Positions 9,208 through 16,884 of a stretch of DNA of 35,463 nucleotides are shown piece after piece (the first letter of the stretch is position 1; every line of letters begins with the position of its first letter). The DNA is taken from contig DASPLH010000002.1 of the NCBI GenBank assembly GCA_035627675.1, positions 1 through 35,463 on the forward strand. The letters run 5' to 3'. The notes under the pieces were generated by a model. It was not told the origin of the DNA. It saw nothing but the letters and a program-made list of their open reading frames with translations, and made no database searches. Position numbers and translations under genes: made by a program. The stretch comes from DASPLH01 sp035627675 (GTDB taxonomy: Bacteria; Acidobacteriota; Terriglobia; Terriglobales; Acidobacteriaceae).

Positions 9208-10443
9208 TCAGGCGATCTTCTCGCCGCCTTCTTTCTTCTTCGCGGAGGTCGTGGACGAGGGAAGGACGTCGGTGAGCACCGTAAGCCGCGAACCTCTCTG
9301 GGCAGCGACCGGGTAGAGCATGCTCTTCGCGCGGCTCGCCGCCGGCACGCGCTGCCCTCCGCTCAGTTTGTTGAACACCGTCAGTGCCTGCGCCGTGACC
9401 TGGTCCATGTTGTAGTACTTGTAGGTTGCCAGGCGGCCCACAAAGTGGACGCCCACGGTAGTGTCCGCCAGCGCCTTGTACCGCTTGTAGAGTTCCTGGT
9501 TCTCCGGCTTCGGCACCGGATAGTACGGATCACCTTCGGCGCGCGGAAACTCGTAAACCACGCTCGTCTTCGAATGTACCTGTCCGGTCAGGTACTTGAA
9601 CTCGGTGATTCGCGTGTAGAGGTGCTCGTTGGGATAGTTCACCACCGAGTTGGGCTGGAACCACTCCGTATGGTGCGTCTCGTGCTTGAAGTGCAACGAG
9701 CGATAGGGAAGCTTCCCGTACCGGAAGTCGAAGAACTCATCGACCGGGCCTGTATAGATCATCTCCTCGTACGCGACTTCGCCTTCCAACTCGTGGTAGT
9801 CGGTATTGAGCATGACCTTGATGTTCGGGTGATCCAGCATGTTTTCGAACATGCGCGTGTACCCGTGCAGCGGCATGGCCTGGTAGGTATCGGTGAAATA
9901 GCGGCAGTCGCGGTTGAAGCGCACGGGCAGCCGCGCGGTCACGGCGGCGTCGAGCTCCGAAGGGTCGAGGTCCCACTGCTTTCGCGTGTAGTTTCGGAAC
10001 AGCTTCTCGTACAGCTCCCGTCCCACCTTGCTGACGACGACATCTTCGGACGTTCGGATCTGCTCTCGAGGCTCGGCCACCGTCTCCAGGAACTTCTCCA
10101 TATCCCGGGGGCTCAGGTTCATGTTGTAGAGGCGGTTGATGGTTTCGAGATTGATCGGGATCGGGATGAGCTGGCCGTCGATGCTGGCGAGCACTCGATG
10201 CTCGTACTGGCGCCACTCGGTGAACTGTCCAAGGTACTCGAAGACCTCGCGCGAGTTCGTATGAAAGATGTGCGGCCCGTACTTGTGCACGAGAATGCCC
10301 GCGTCGTTGTAGTGGTCGTAAGCGTTGCCGCCGATGTGGTTCCGCTTGTCGCAAATCAATACACGCTTGTTGCAGACCTTGGCGAGGCGTTCGGCCAACA
10401 CACTACCGGCGAATCCTGCTCCCACAATCAGGTAATCAAACAT
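9208..10443 (-). CDS. glf: UDP-galactopyranose mutase
   Basis: A flavoenzyme that converts UDP-galactopyranose to UDP-galactofuranose, the donor for galactofuranose in cell-surface glycans. The N-terminus has the FAD dinucleotide motif GAGFAGS (residues 8-14). It is followed by the family-typical NHIGGNAYDHYN and KYGPHIFHTN blocks, with the latter His near the isoalloxazine ring in known structures. A later GRLATYKYYNMDQ segment is also typical. At 411 residues it is slightly longer than the E. coli enzyme because of a tail of about 40 residues rich in Lys, Ser and Ala. The ATG is preceded by AGAGGGG. It lies 26 bases downstream of the glycosyltransferase on the same strand, so the two likely form an operon. 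The convergent gal operon makes its substrate. Confidence 0.95.
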   Translation of the reverse strand: MFDYLIVGAGFAGSVLAERLAKVCNKRVLICDKRNHIGGNAYDHYNDAGILVHKYGPHIFHTNSREVFEYLGQFTEWRQYEHRVLASIDGQLIPIPINLETINRLYNMNLSPRDMEKFLETVAEPREQIRTSEDVVVSKVGRELYEKLFRNYTRKQWDLDPSELDAAVTARLPVRFNRDCRYFTDTYQAMPLHGYTRMFENMLDHPNIKVMLNTDYHELEGEVAYEEMIYTGPVDEFFDFRYGKLPYRSLHFKHETHHTEWFQPNSVVNYPNEHLYTRITEFKYLTGQVHSKTSVVYEFPRAEGDPYYPVPKPENQELYKRYKALADTTVGVHFVGRLATYKYYNMDQVTAQALTVFNKLSGGQRVPAASRAKSMLYPVAAQRGSRLTVLTDVLPSSTTSAKKKEGGEKIA

Positions 10444-10469
10444 GAGCCCCTCTGTTCTGTTCTGTTCGT

Positions 10470-11645
10470 CTAATCTGCCGTGGCCATCCCCGCGATCGCT
10501 TCCCCGGGGTATTCGCCACGAACGTCGCCGGAGTCCGTCGTCGTCTCTGCGGCGGCGAGTATCAGGGACCGCATATCTGACCAGGTACGATCCCAGGAGG
10601 ACAGTGCAAGAAAATCGTCAACGGCCTGGAGACGCAGGCGCTCGGCTTCCGCAGTCGCCGGCGCGAGGCATCGCTCAACGGCCGCGATGAACTCGGCCGG
10701 AGTCGCTGCGATATGAGCCAGGCGGCTCTCGCCGTAGGGTCGCACCACGTCCGTGATCGGCGTGGACACGACCGGCAGCCCCGCCGCCAGATACTCGGGC
10801 GTTTTCGTCGGGCTGATGAACTTCGTGGAGTCGTTCAGTGCGAACGGAAGCATGCCGACATCCCAGCCGGACATGTAGGACGGGAGGTCGCCGTAGCTCC
10901 TCGCTCCCAGATAGTGGATGTTTGCAAGTCTCGGGAGATCCGTTTCGCTGATTTTCACCACGGGGCCGATCATCACCAACTGCCACTCGGGGCGCGATTC
11001 AGCCACCGCACGGATCAGGTCGAGGTCCATGCGCTCGTCGATGACTCCGGCAAAACCCAGCTTGGGATGCGCAATCCCAGCCTGTTCCTCGGGCTCGGAC
11101 GAGTGCCTGCGCGCTTTCGCGAAGTGCTTGACGTCAATACTGCTGGGAAAACAATGAACCGAAGGATGGCGATTTCGCTTGGATTCGTAGAGGCTTCTGC
11201 CGCCCGTAAAGACCAGGTCGGCGGCGTCAAAGAGCTCTGATTCGGCGGCCCGCAGACCGGGCGGCGCCCCGCGGAATCCCGACAACTCGTCCATGCAGTC
11301 GTAGATCACAACCTCCGGATCCAGATCGCGAGAGAAGTTCCTCGCCATCGGCGTGTAGTACCAGAGCACGTACGATTCGAGCTTTTGCTTCTTCAGAAAA
11401 GACTTCAGCATCGTTTCTTGGGTTCGGAAAACCTCGTTCTGTGGCAGCCCTTGTGGAAGCTGAGGCACACACACCGTGACGCCGTCGGCAGTGTCTTTCA
11501 CCGACAGTTCAGGATTTACGGCTTCGAGGAACACGGGTTCTTCCCAGAAAAAGACGCGTTGCTGGCGCGCGCAGCGACTCAATAAATGTTGAGGCCGTTG
11601 ATAGACGAAGTCCCACCGCAGGTGGGAAAACACCAAAAAATCCAT
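10470..11645 (-). CDS. glycosyltransferase, GT4/TuaH-like
   Basis: A 391-residue GT-B-type glycosyltransferase. It begins MDFLVFSHLRWDFVYQRPQHLLSR, the 'RPQHL' opening shared with TuaH-like enzymes of teichuronic acid and exopolysaccharide synthesis. The C-terminal half has the nucleotide-sugar half-domain: IGPVVKIS, a P-x-x-x-S-G-W-D-V-G-x-L-P-F stretch, and a KTPEYLAAGLPVVSTPI block with the E of the EX7E-type site. The start is set at ATG 11645 because the protein then opens directly on the first beta strand; the frame extends 38 residues upstream without similarity. No clear Shine-Dalgarno is visible. Its neighbour glf suggests UDP-Galf as donor or Galf-containing acceptor, but this is inference from context. 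Confidence 0.82.
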   Translation of the reverse strand: MDFLVFSHLRWDFVYQRPQHLLSRCARQQRVFFWEEPVFLEAVNPELSVKDTADGVTVCVPQLPQGLPQNEVFRTQETMLKSFLKKQKLESYVLWYYTPMARNFSRDLDPEVVIYDCMDELSGFRGAPPGLRAAESELFDAADLVFTGGRSLYESKRNRHPSVHCFPSSIDVKHFAKARRHSSEPEEQAGIAHPKLGFAGVIDERMDLDLIRAVAESRPEWQLVMIGPVVKISETDLPRLANIHYLGARSYGDLPSYMSGWDVGMLPFALNDSTKFISPTKTPEYLAAGLPVVSTPITDVVRPYGESRLAHIAATPAEFIAAVERCLAPATAEAERLRLQAVDDFLALSSWDRTWSDMRSLILAAAETTTDSGDVRGEYPGEAIAGMATAD

Positions 11646-11939
11646 GAAACGTAAGATGCGCCATCGTCCCGCCGCGGCGAGGTTCTCGACCCCTCGGGGC
11701 CGCTGGTCGAAGCTGCTGGCGCGTCTTGACGCTGCGCTGGTCGTAAGGTTCCGTAGCACTCGAACGGGCCAAACTTACCGCAAGAGTCTCGGCGCTCCCG
11801 ATGCGCATCGAGGGAGGAGCACACGGGGTCAACCCGACTCGCACACCTCATGAGCGCGCGCCGAGTAACCGGAGCGCACCAATCTATGCGGTCATCTCGC
11901 TCCCTTCGAATCGCATCCTTTTTTCGGAGGAGACGACGA
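11646..11939. other. intergenic region between divergent genes
   Basis: About 290 bases separate the minus-strand glycosyltransferase from the plus-strand membrane protein. Both promoters must lie here. I see no clear consensus promoter, RNA fold or repeat, and no convincing coding frame. Confidence 0.4.
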
Positions 11940-12365
11940 ATGAACAGGCTCTTCGAAATTCTGCTGCACTCCCGCCGAACCGATCGCGTCATCGACAAGC
12001 GAACCCACGCCGCCCTCGATTACCTGGTGACCGGATACTTCTTTTGCCTGGCCGGGATGTTTTGGGGCAGGCATCGCCGCGCCGCCTTCACGGCGCTCAC
12101 GAATGCTATGGCCGTCATGGGCACGTCGATGTTCACGGACTACCCCGGAAGCCTGCGCCGGTCGATTCCGTTCGAGACGCACGGGAAGGTCGACGTCATC
12201 CAGGCAGCAATGGCCATGGGCATGCCCGCGCTGCTCGGGTTCTCCACCAGCCCTGCGGCTGTGCCGTTCCACCTTCAGGCCGGAAATGAGCTGCTGGTCG
12301 TCTCCGCCACGGACTGGGAGAGCCGCGACGAAGTGGGCGAAGAACAGCTCCGCACCGCCGTCTAG
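11940..12365 (+). CDS. small membrane protein of unknown function
   Basis: A 141-residue protein. The ATG at 11940 is preceded by GGAGGAG with ideal spacing (7 bases), which decides it over the upstream in-frame ATG at 11850. After a basic, His-containing N-terminus (residues 1-25) there are hydrophobic stretches at about 26-44, 48-65 and 85-105, consistent with three or four membrane segments, and an acidic C-terminal tail. I do not recognise the family. It sits upstream of the copper operon in the same orientation, separated by a hairpin and the copZ promoter, so a metal-related role is possible but unsupported. It may equally belong to the SPW/DoxX-like group of small integral proteins. 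Confidence 0.65.
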   Translation: MNRLFEILLHSRRTDRVIDKRTHAALDYLVTGYFFCLAGMFWGRHRRAAFTALTNAMAVMGTSMFTDYPGSLRRSIPFETHGKVDVIQAAMAMGMPALLGFSTSPAAVPFHLQAGNELLVVSATDWESRDEVGEEQLRTAV

Positions 12366-12374
12366 CCACGGACC

Positions 12375-12398
12375 GCGCCGGTGGGCCCCCGCCGGCGC
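12375..12398 (+). terminator. GC-rich hairpin after the membrane protein gene
   Basis: A 10-bp stem (arms 12375-12384 and 12389-12398, one G-T pair) with a four-base loop lies just after the stop codon. A U-rich stretch (TTTTCTTTT) follows only about 20 bases later, so termination is plausible but not classic. Confidence 0.4.
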
Positions 12399-12433
12399 GC
12401 TGCTACCCGCCGAAATTTTCTTTTCCACCCGGC

Positions 12434-12462
12434 TTGACATACCCCCTCCCCCCTTCTATTGT
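12434..12462 (+). promoter_or_regulatory. promoter of the copZ-copA-csoR operon
   Basis: A perfect -35 TTGACA (12434-12439) is followed after 17 bases by TATTGT (12457-12462), four of six matches to the -10 consensus. Transcription would start near 12469, only about 15 bases before the copZ ATG. The spacer is filled with C tracts that form part of the operator. Confidence 0.8.
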
Positions 12463-12481
12463 TGATAGGGGAAGGGGGTAT
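12439..12481. promoter_or_regulatory. CsoR-type G/C-tract operator
   Basis: A perfect 9-bp inverted repeat, ATACCCCCT (12439-12447) and AGGGGGTAT (12473-12481), is extended inward by further C and G tracts (12448-12453 and 12468-12471). CsoR/RcnR repressors bind G-tract pseudo-palindromes flanked by AT, and csoR is the last gene of this operon. The left arm covers the promoter spacer. The right arm covers the transcript start and contains the copZ Shine-Dalgarno (AAGGGGG, 12472-12478). Confidence 0.75.
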
Positions 12482-12483
12482 CT

Positions 12484-12696
12484 ATGAACAACCTGAAACT
12501 CAAGATCTCCGGAATGCATTGTGGGGCGTGCGTGCGCCGCGTGAGCGCGGCGCTCGAGAAGGTGCCCGGCGTGCGGCTCGGTGCGGTCGAGGTCGGTTCT
12601 GCCAGCGTGGAGTACGACCCGGCGCAGTCGGGCACGCAGGCCATCAGGGCTGCGGTCGAGAAAATCGGCTTCGCGGTCGAGTCGGTACAGGAGTGA
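12484..12696 (+). CDS. copZ: CopZ-like copper chaperone (HMA domain)
   Basis: A 70-residue single heavy-metal-associated domain. The metal site GMHCGAC (Cys13 and Cys16) is present, in place of the more common GMTCxxC; the extra His beside the first Cys is a small variation. The ferredoxin-like fold pattern of the family is complete, ending in GFAVESVQE. Such proteins carry Cu(I) in the cytoplasm and deliver it to CopA or to CsoR. It is first in the operon, three bases upstream of copA, with its ribosome-binding site inside the operator. Confidence 0.9.
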   Translation: MNNLKLKISGMHCGACVRRVSAALEKVPGVRLGAVEVGSASVEYDPAQSGTQAIRAAVEKIGFAVESVQE

Positions 12697-12699
12697 TGT

Positions 12700-15105
12700 A
12701 TGCCCGCGACGGAAGCTACAAGGAAAGCCGGTGAACCTGACACGGCCGGGAGGATTACCTTTCCGGTCACAGGGATGACTTGCGCTGCGTGCCAATCGTT
12801 CCTTGAGCGGACGCTGGCGCAGCAGCCGGGCGTGAACAGCGCGACCGTCAACCTCATGCTCCACAACGCGACCGTCAGCTACGACCCGGCGCTGGTCTCT
12901 CCGGACGCACTGGTCGAAGCCGTCCGCGAAACAGGCTACGGGGCGGAGCTGCCGTCCCAGGCGCAGACGGCGCTGCAGGAGCAGGAGCAACACGACCGCG
13001 AGCAGATTCGCGAGTACGAAGCGCTGCGCGCCAAGGCAGCCGTGAGTCTCGTGGCCGGCGTGATCGCCATGGTGCTCTCGATGCCGTTGATGAGCGCCGT
13101 GGCAATGGGAGAGGTTCAGCACATCCACGATCCCCTGATCGGCTGGTCCATGCGAGTGATCGACCCGGTGCTGACGCGGCTCATGCCGTGGCTGTACGAG
13201 GTCAGTGCGCCGTTGCTCCGGTGGACGCTGCTCATCCTCACAAGCTTTGTGATGTCCTGGGCGGGACGCCGCTTCTTTGTGAAAGCATGGTCCGCCCTGC
13301 GTCACAAGACCGCGGACATGAACACCCTTGTCGCTCTCGGGACCGGCTCGGCGTTCCTCTACTCGCTCGCAGCCACGCTCGCTCCCGAATTCTTTGTCCG
13401 GCACGGCATCGCTCCCGACGTCTACTACGAGGCCGTGGTGCTGATCATCGCCCTGGTACTCGTTGGCAACACGCTGGAGGCGCGGGCGAAGGGTCAGACC
13501 GCGCTCGCCCTGCGGAAGCTGGTCGGCTTGCAACCGAAGACCGCGCGTGTGGTGCGCGATGGCGTGGACCTGGACCTCCCAGTGGAAAGCATCGTCCGCG
13601 GAGATATCGTGGTTGTCCGTCCGGGAGAGCGGATTGCCCTGGACGGGGAAGTGCTGGATGGCGCGAGCGCCGTGGACGAGTCGATGCTGACGGGAGAATC
13701 GATCCCGGTCGAGAAAGGTCCGGGCTCGCGAGTCATCGGCGGAACACTGAATCAGCAGGGTGCGTTGCGTTATCGCGCGACAACCCTTGGCGCCGACAGC
13801 ACGCTGGCGCATATCGTACGGCTGCTGCGCGAGGCACAGGCTTCGCGCGCGCCAATCCAGAAGCTCGCCGACCGCATCAGCGCCGTCTTCGTTCCGGCGG
13901 TGCTGGCGATCGCGGTTGTCACGTTTGCCGCCTGGAGACTGTTCGCTCCGGAGATGGGCGTCATGCAGGCTTTCGCCGCAGCCGTCACGGTGCTGGTCAT
14001 CGCTTGTCCCTGCGCCATGGGGCTGGCAGTGCCGACTGCGGTCATGGTCGCCACCGGACGCGGCGCTCACGCCGGCTTGCTTATCAAGGGCGGCGAGGCG
14101 CTGGAGCGGCTCGGCGCCATCGACACGGTTGTTCTGGACAAGACGGGCACGATCACCGAGGGGCGTCCGAAGGTGGTGGATCTGCTAGTCGCTCCAGGCT
14201 CGGAAACCGAACTCGGCGCGGATGCGGAACGTGCACTCGACAAACTGCTGGTGCTCATCGCCTCCCTCGAACGCCGCAGCGAGCACCCTCTGGCCGGGGC
14301 CATCACCGCCTTCGCCGTCGAGCGGGGCTTGCGGTTGCTTGAGCCTGAGGCATTCGAGGCCAGGCGCGGACTCGGTGCCGTCGGCGTCGTGGACGGCGCT
14401 GCCGTGGTAGTGGGAAACGCGGAATTGCTGGCGAGCTACTCCGTCGCCGTCGAATCGCTGCGCGCCAAAGCAGAGGCATTGGCCGAAGACGGCAAGACTC
14501 CCTTGTGGGCTGCGGTCAACGGCACGCTGGCCGGTCTTGTGGCCGTCGCCGATACGCTCAAGCCGACGTCTGCCGAAGCCGTTGCCGCTCTTCGGCGGCA
14601 TGGCATCCGGGCCATCATGCTGACGGGCGACAACGAGCGCACGGCGCAGGCCATCGGGCGGCAGGTGGGTGTTGACGAAGTGATTGCCGGCGTTCTGCCC
14701 GAGGGGAAGGTCGAGGCGGTTCGACGCCTGCAGTCCCAGGGGAGAGTTGTGGCCATGGCAGGCGACGGAGTGAACGATGCGCCTGCGCTCGCCCAGGCCG
14801 ATGTCGGTATCGCCATGGGTACGGGGTCCGACATTGCGATGGAAGCCGGAGACGTGACGTTGATGCGCAGTGACCTGCGCGGAGTGTCGTCGGCCATCGT
14901 GCTTTCGCGCAAGACCATGCGGGTCATGCGGCAGAACCTGTTCTGGGCGTTCGTGTACAACGTCATCGGGATTCCGGTTGCAGCCGGTGCGCTGTATCCT
15001 GCGTTTGCGATCCTGCTGAGCCCGGTACTGGCGAGCGCCGCGATGGCACTGAGTTCCTTCAGCGTGGTTTCCAACAGCTTGCGCCTGAGGCGCGCAGAAA
15101 TCTGA
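12700..15105 (+). CDS. copA: Cu(I)-exporting P1B-type ATPase
   Basis: An 801-residue heavy-metal ATPase that pumps Cu(I) out of the cytoplasm. One N-terminal HMA domain carries GMTCAAC (Cys28 and Cys31). Membrane helices follow, then the actuator domain with [11 protein letters not shown]. The CPC transport motif is at Cys436-Cys438, and the DKTGT phosphorylation motif has Asp480. [10 protein letters not shown] block supplies the His-Pro nucleotide-site motif, [14 protein letters not shown] the hinge, and the final helices carry YN and MxxSS residues typical of the Cu(I) subgroup. All catalytic motifs are intact. It is flanked by copZ (3-base gap) and csoR (16-base gap), so copper rather than zinc or cadmium is strongly favoured. 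Confidence 0.96.
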   Translation: MPATEATRKAGEPDTAGRITFPVTGMTCAACQSFLERTLAQQPGVNSATVNLMLHNATVSYDPALVSPDALVEAVRETGYGAELPSQAQTALQEQEQHDREQIREYEALRAKAAVSLVAGVIAMVLSMPLMSAVAMGEVQHIHDPLIGWSMRVIDPVLTRLMPWLYEVSAPLLRWTLLILTSFVMSWAGRRFFVKAWSALRHKTADMNTLVALGTGSAFLYSLAATLAPEFFVRHGIAPDVYYEAVVLIIALVLVGNTLEARAKGQTALALRKLVGLQPKTARVVRDGVDLDLPVESIVRGDIVVVRPGERIALDGEVLDGASAVDESMLTGESIPVEKGPGSRVIGGTLNQQGALRYRATTLGADSTLAHIVRLLREAQASRAPIQKLADRISAVFVPAVLAIAVVTFAAWRLFAPEMGVMQAFAAAVTVLVIACPCAMGLAVPTAVMVATGRGAHAGLLIKGGEALERLGAIDTVVLDKTGTITEGRPKVVDLLVAPGSETELGADAERALDKLLVLIASLERRSEHPLAGAITAFAVERGLRLLEPEAFEARRGLGAVGVVDGAAVVVGNAELLASYSVAVESLRAKAEALAEDGKTPLWAAVNGTLAGLVAVADTLKPTSAEAVAALRRHGIRAIMLTGDNERTAQAIGRQVGVDEVIAGVLPEGKVEAVRRLQSQGRVVAMAGDGVNDAPALAQADVGIAMGTGSDIAMEAGDVTLMRSDLRGVSSAIVLSRKTMRVMRQNLFWAFVYNVIGIPVAAGALYPAFAILLSPVLASAAMALSSFSVVSNSLRLRRAEI

Positions 15106-15121
15106 CGAGGCGAGAGGCGAG

Positions 15122-15481
15122 ATGACGACCGAAAACAAACCGGCTCCCAGGAAAACAGCGCAGGGGGACCACTGCCATGACCAGGGGCCGGGCCGGAAAG
15201 CCGTTGCCGTGGACCCGGAGATCAAGGCAGGGAACCTCCGCCGCCTGCGGAAGATCGAAGGCCAGATCCGTGGCATTCAGAAGATGGTGGACGAAGACCG
15301 TTACTGTGCCGACATCATCGTGCAGATTGCGTCGGCGCAGGAAGCCTTGCGCGGTGTGGGACGGGCGCTGATGAAGAACCACCTGCACCACTGTACCGAT
15401 CAGGCCGTGCGGAAGGGAAAGGATGAGGCCGAGGCGATGTACGACGAACTGCTCGAACTCATCTACAAGCACCTTCGCTGA
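15122..15481 (+). CDS. csoR: CsoR-family copper-sensing repressor
   Basis: A 119-residue all-helical DUF156 repressor that releases its operator on binding Cu(I). The Cys-His-Cys copper triad is present as Cys62 (RYCADI), His87 and Cys91 (NHLHHC). The spacing is identical to Mycobacterium CsoR (Cys36/His61/Cys65) with a constant offset of 26. The basic LRRLRKIEGQIRG DNA-binding helix starts near residue 39. The extra 26 N-terminal residues include DHCHD (residues 16-20), a second potential metal-binding cluster. It is the last gene of the operon and probably represses its own transcription through the operator at 12439-12481. Confidence 0.93.
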   Translation: MTTENKPAPRKTAQGDHCHDQGPGRKAVAVDPEIKAGNLRRLRKIEGQIRGIQKMVDEDRYCADIIVQIASAQEALRGVGRALMKNHLHHCTDQAVRKGKDEAEAMYDELLELIYKHLR

Positions 15482-15493
15482 CGCGCAACAGCA

Positions 15494-15518
15494 CACCTGC
15501 CCGGCAAGCGGGCAGGTG
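15494..15518. terminator. hairpin between convergent csoR and CNBD genes
   Basis: A perfect 10-bp stem (15494-15503 with 15509-15518) with a five-base loop lies between two convergent genes. Neither strand has a U-tract right after the stem, so it may only be a weak or factor-assisted terminator. Confidence 0.5.
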
Positions 15519-15530
15519 CGGCTCGTGCAG

Positions 15531-16007
15531 CTATTTCTTGCAGGGCTTGCGGGCGGCGGCCTTTACGGCTGCCTTTTTCACCGCTGCGGGAATCTTCGTC
15601 TTGAATGCCGCGCGGCGCAGCGTGCCGACCTCATCGGCCAGCATGTGGACCACCTGCAAGGCATGGAGCGGGTTCTTGCGAAGGAGTTCGTGGAAGTCCG
15701 CGCCCGACACGTGCGCCAGTGTCGTAGTCTGCATGCACTCGGCGGTCAGGCTGTACGGCCTCTCGCGCATCGTGGCCGGCAGGCCCAGGATGCATCCCGC
15801 ACGGCACACGCGGTGGACGGCCAGCGGGCCTTCACCGGCGGTCAGCAGGACCTTGCCATCCACCACGACAAAGACGCCGCGACCGGCGTCGCCGCGCCGA
15901 AACAGGACTTCGCTCTTGCTTGCCGTGACAGGCGTGCCGATGGCGATGAGCTGGTCTCGCAGCTCCTCGTTTGCTAGAAACGGAAGTGGTGTCGATTTGA
16001 CCGGCAT
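15531..16007 (-). CDS. stand-alone cyclic nucleotide-binding domain protein with basic tail
   Basis: A 158-residue protein consisting of one Crp-type sensor domain (about residues 10-130). The beta-roll pattern is present: LFRRGDAGRGVFVVVDGKV, then GCILGLPATMRERPYSLTAECMQTTTLAHVS. The usual phosphate-binding R-x-A/S after the GE-like turn is not clearly conserved, so cAMP binding is doubtful. There is no helix-turn-helix. Instead it ends in a Lys/Ala-rich tail of about 25 residues (AAVKKAAVKAAARKPCKK) like histone H1 or the tails of bacterial nucleoid proteins. The role is unknown; it may bind DNA non-specifically or act as an adaptor. It is convergent with csoR. Confidence 0.75.
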   Translation of the reverse strand: MPVKSTPLPFLANEELRDQLIAIGTPVTASKSEVLFRRGDAGRGVFVVVDGKVLLTAGEGPLAVHRVCRAGCILGLPATMRERPYSLTAECMQTTTLAHVSGADFHELLRKNPLHALQVVHMLADEVGTLRRAAFKTKIPAAVKKAAVKAAARKPCKK

Positions 16008-16091
16008 ACGTGACCTCTGCGCGAAACACGCGAAAGCAGCAAGTTACATATGGCCGGTCGCGGCAGTCTATGATCTCCGTCACACAGGTTG

Positions 16092-16766
16092 CTATCGGCG
16101 GGATTTGGCCTTCCGCGACGGTTGGGGGGCCACGTCGGTCTCGGCGTCGGGCACAAAAGCTTTCAGCACGATCTGGAAAGCCTGCTTGAGCTGCGACAGG
16201 TCGAAGTCGGCGGGGAAGTCGATGCGGCGGGCCAGCACGATGTCTCGCACCATGCTCTCCAGCATCCCAACCAGCGCCGAGCGCACCGCCTGGGGGCTGA
16301 CCTCGGAGCGCAGTTTGCCTTCGCGGCGCAGTTGCTCGATCTCGGTGTCCACGGCGTCGATGAGACGCAGGTAGCCGGTGGTCAGCAGCACCATGCGGCC
16401 GTGACTGCGGATGCGCCGGCCCTCCAGCAGCAGCACGTCACACAGATAGGCGTCGCGCTCCAGCGCGGCGAGCACCACTTCCAGCATGGTGGAGAGCCTG
16501 ACCTCCGCCGTGGGAAGGGCCTTCAGCTGGTCCAGGTGCTGGGCGATGCGCGCCCAGCCGTGGTCGAAGACCGCCGTCAGCAGTCCTTCCTTGCTGCCGA
16601 AATGCTTGATGAGCTGCGATTCGCTGGTTCCGGCCAGCCGGGCGATGGAGGACGTGCTGGTGTTCTCGTACCCTTTGACGGCGAACAGTATCTTCGCCGC
16701 TTCCAGCAGGCGGTCGTGCGAAGACGACGCCGGCCCGGTTTCGATCAGTCTTGGCTCAAGTTGCAC
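16092..16766 (-). CDS. TetR-family transcriptional regulator
   Basis: A 224-residue regulator. The N-terminal TetR helix-turn-helix runs from about residue 18 to 64: DRLLEAAKILFAVKGYENTS, then SIARLAGTSESQLIKHFGSKEGLL. A variable ligand-binding helical domain follows, and a basic end, PSRKAKSRR. The open frame extends upstream to 16892, but a 27-bp palindrome (16774-16800) occupies that part. I therefore place the start at GTG 16766, just downstream of the palindrome, although no clear Shine-Dalgarno is seen. It is 118 bases downstream of the aldo/keto reductase gene on the same strand. It is probably autoregulated and may control the neighbouring redox genes. Confidence 0.85.
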   Translation of the reverse strand: MQLEPRLIETGPASSSHDRLLEAAKILFAVKGYENTSTSSIARLAGTSESQLIKHFGSKEGLLTAVFDHGWARIAQHLDQLKALPTAEVRLSTMLEVVLAALERDAYLCDVLLLEGRRIRSHGRMVLLTTGYLRLIDAVDTEIEQLRREGKLRSEVSPQAVRSALVGMLESMVRDIVLARRIDFPADFDLSQLKQAFQIVLKAFVPDAETDVAPQPSRKAKSRR

Positions 16767-16773
16767 CCGGATA

Positions 16774-16800
16774 GCGTTACTACTAATCCGGTAGTAGCGC
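16774..16800. promoter_or_regulatory. 27-bp palindrome, likely TetR operator
   Basis: Arms GCGTTACTAC (16774-16783) and GTAGTAGCGC (16791-16800) match at nine of ten positions around the spacer TAATCCG. Size and position, directly before the TetR start, are typical of a TetR autoregulatory operator. Confidence 0.65.
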
Positions 16801-16884
16801 AAGAAAATTGTGGTACTCGGCTCGCCGAAGGCGCGTCTTAGGAGCTTCCATCGTGCCCGTGAGGACACGCTGGTAGTCGCACGA

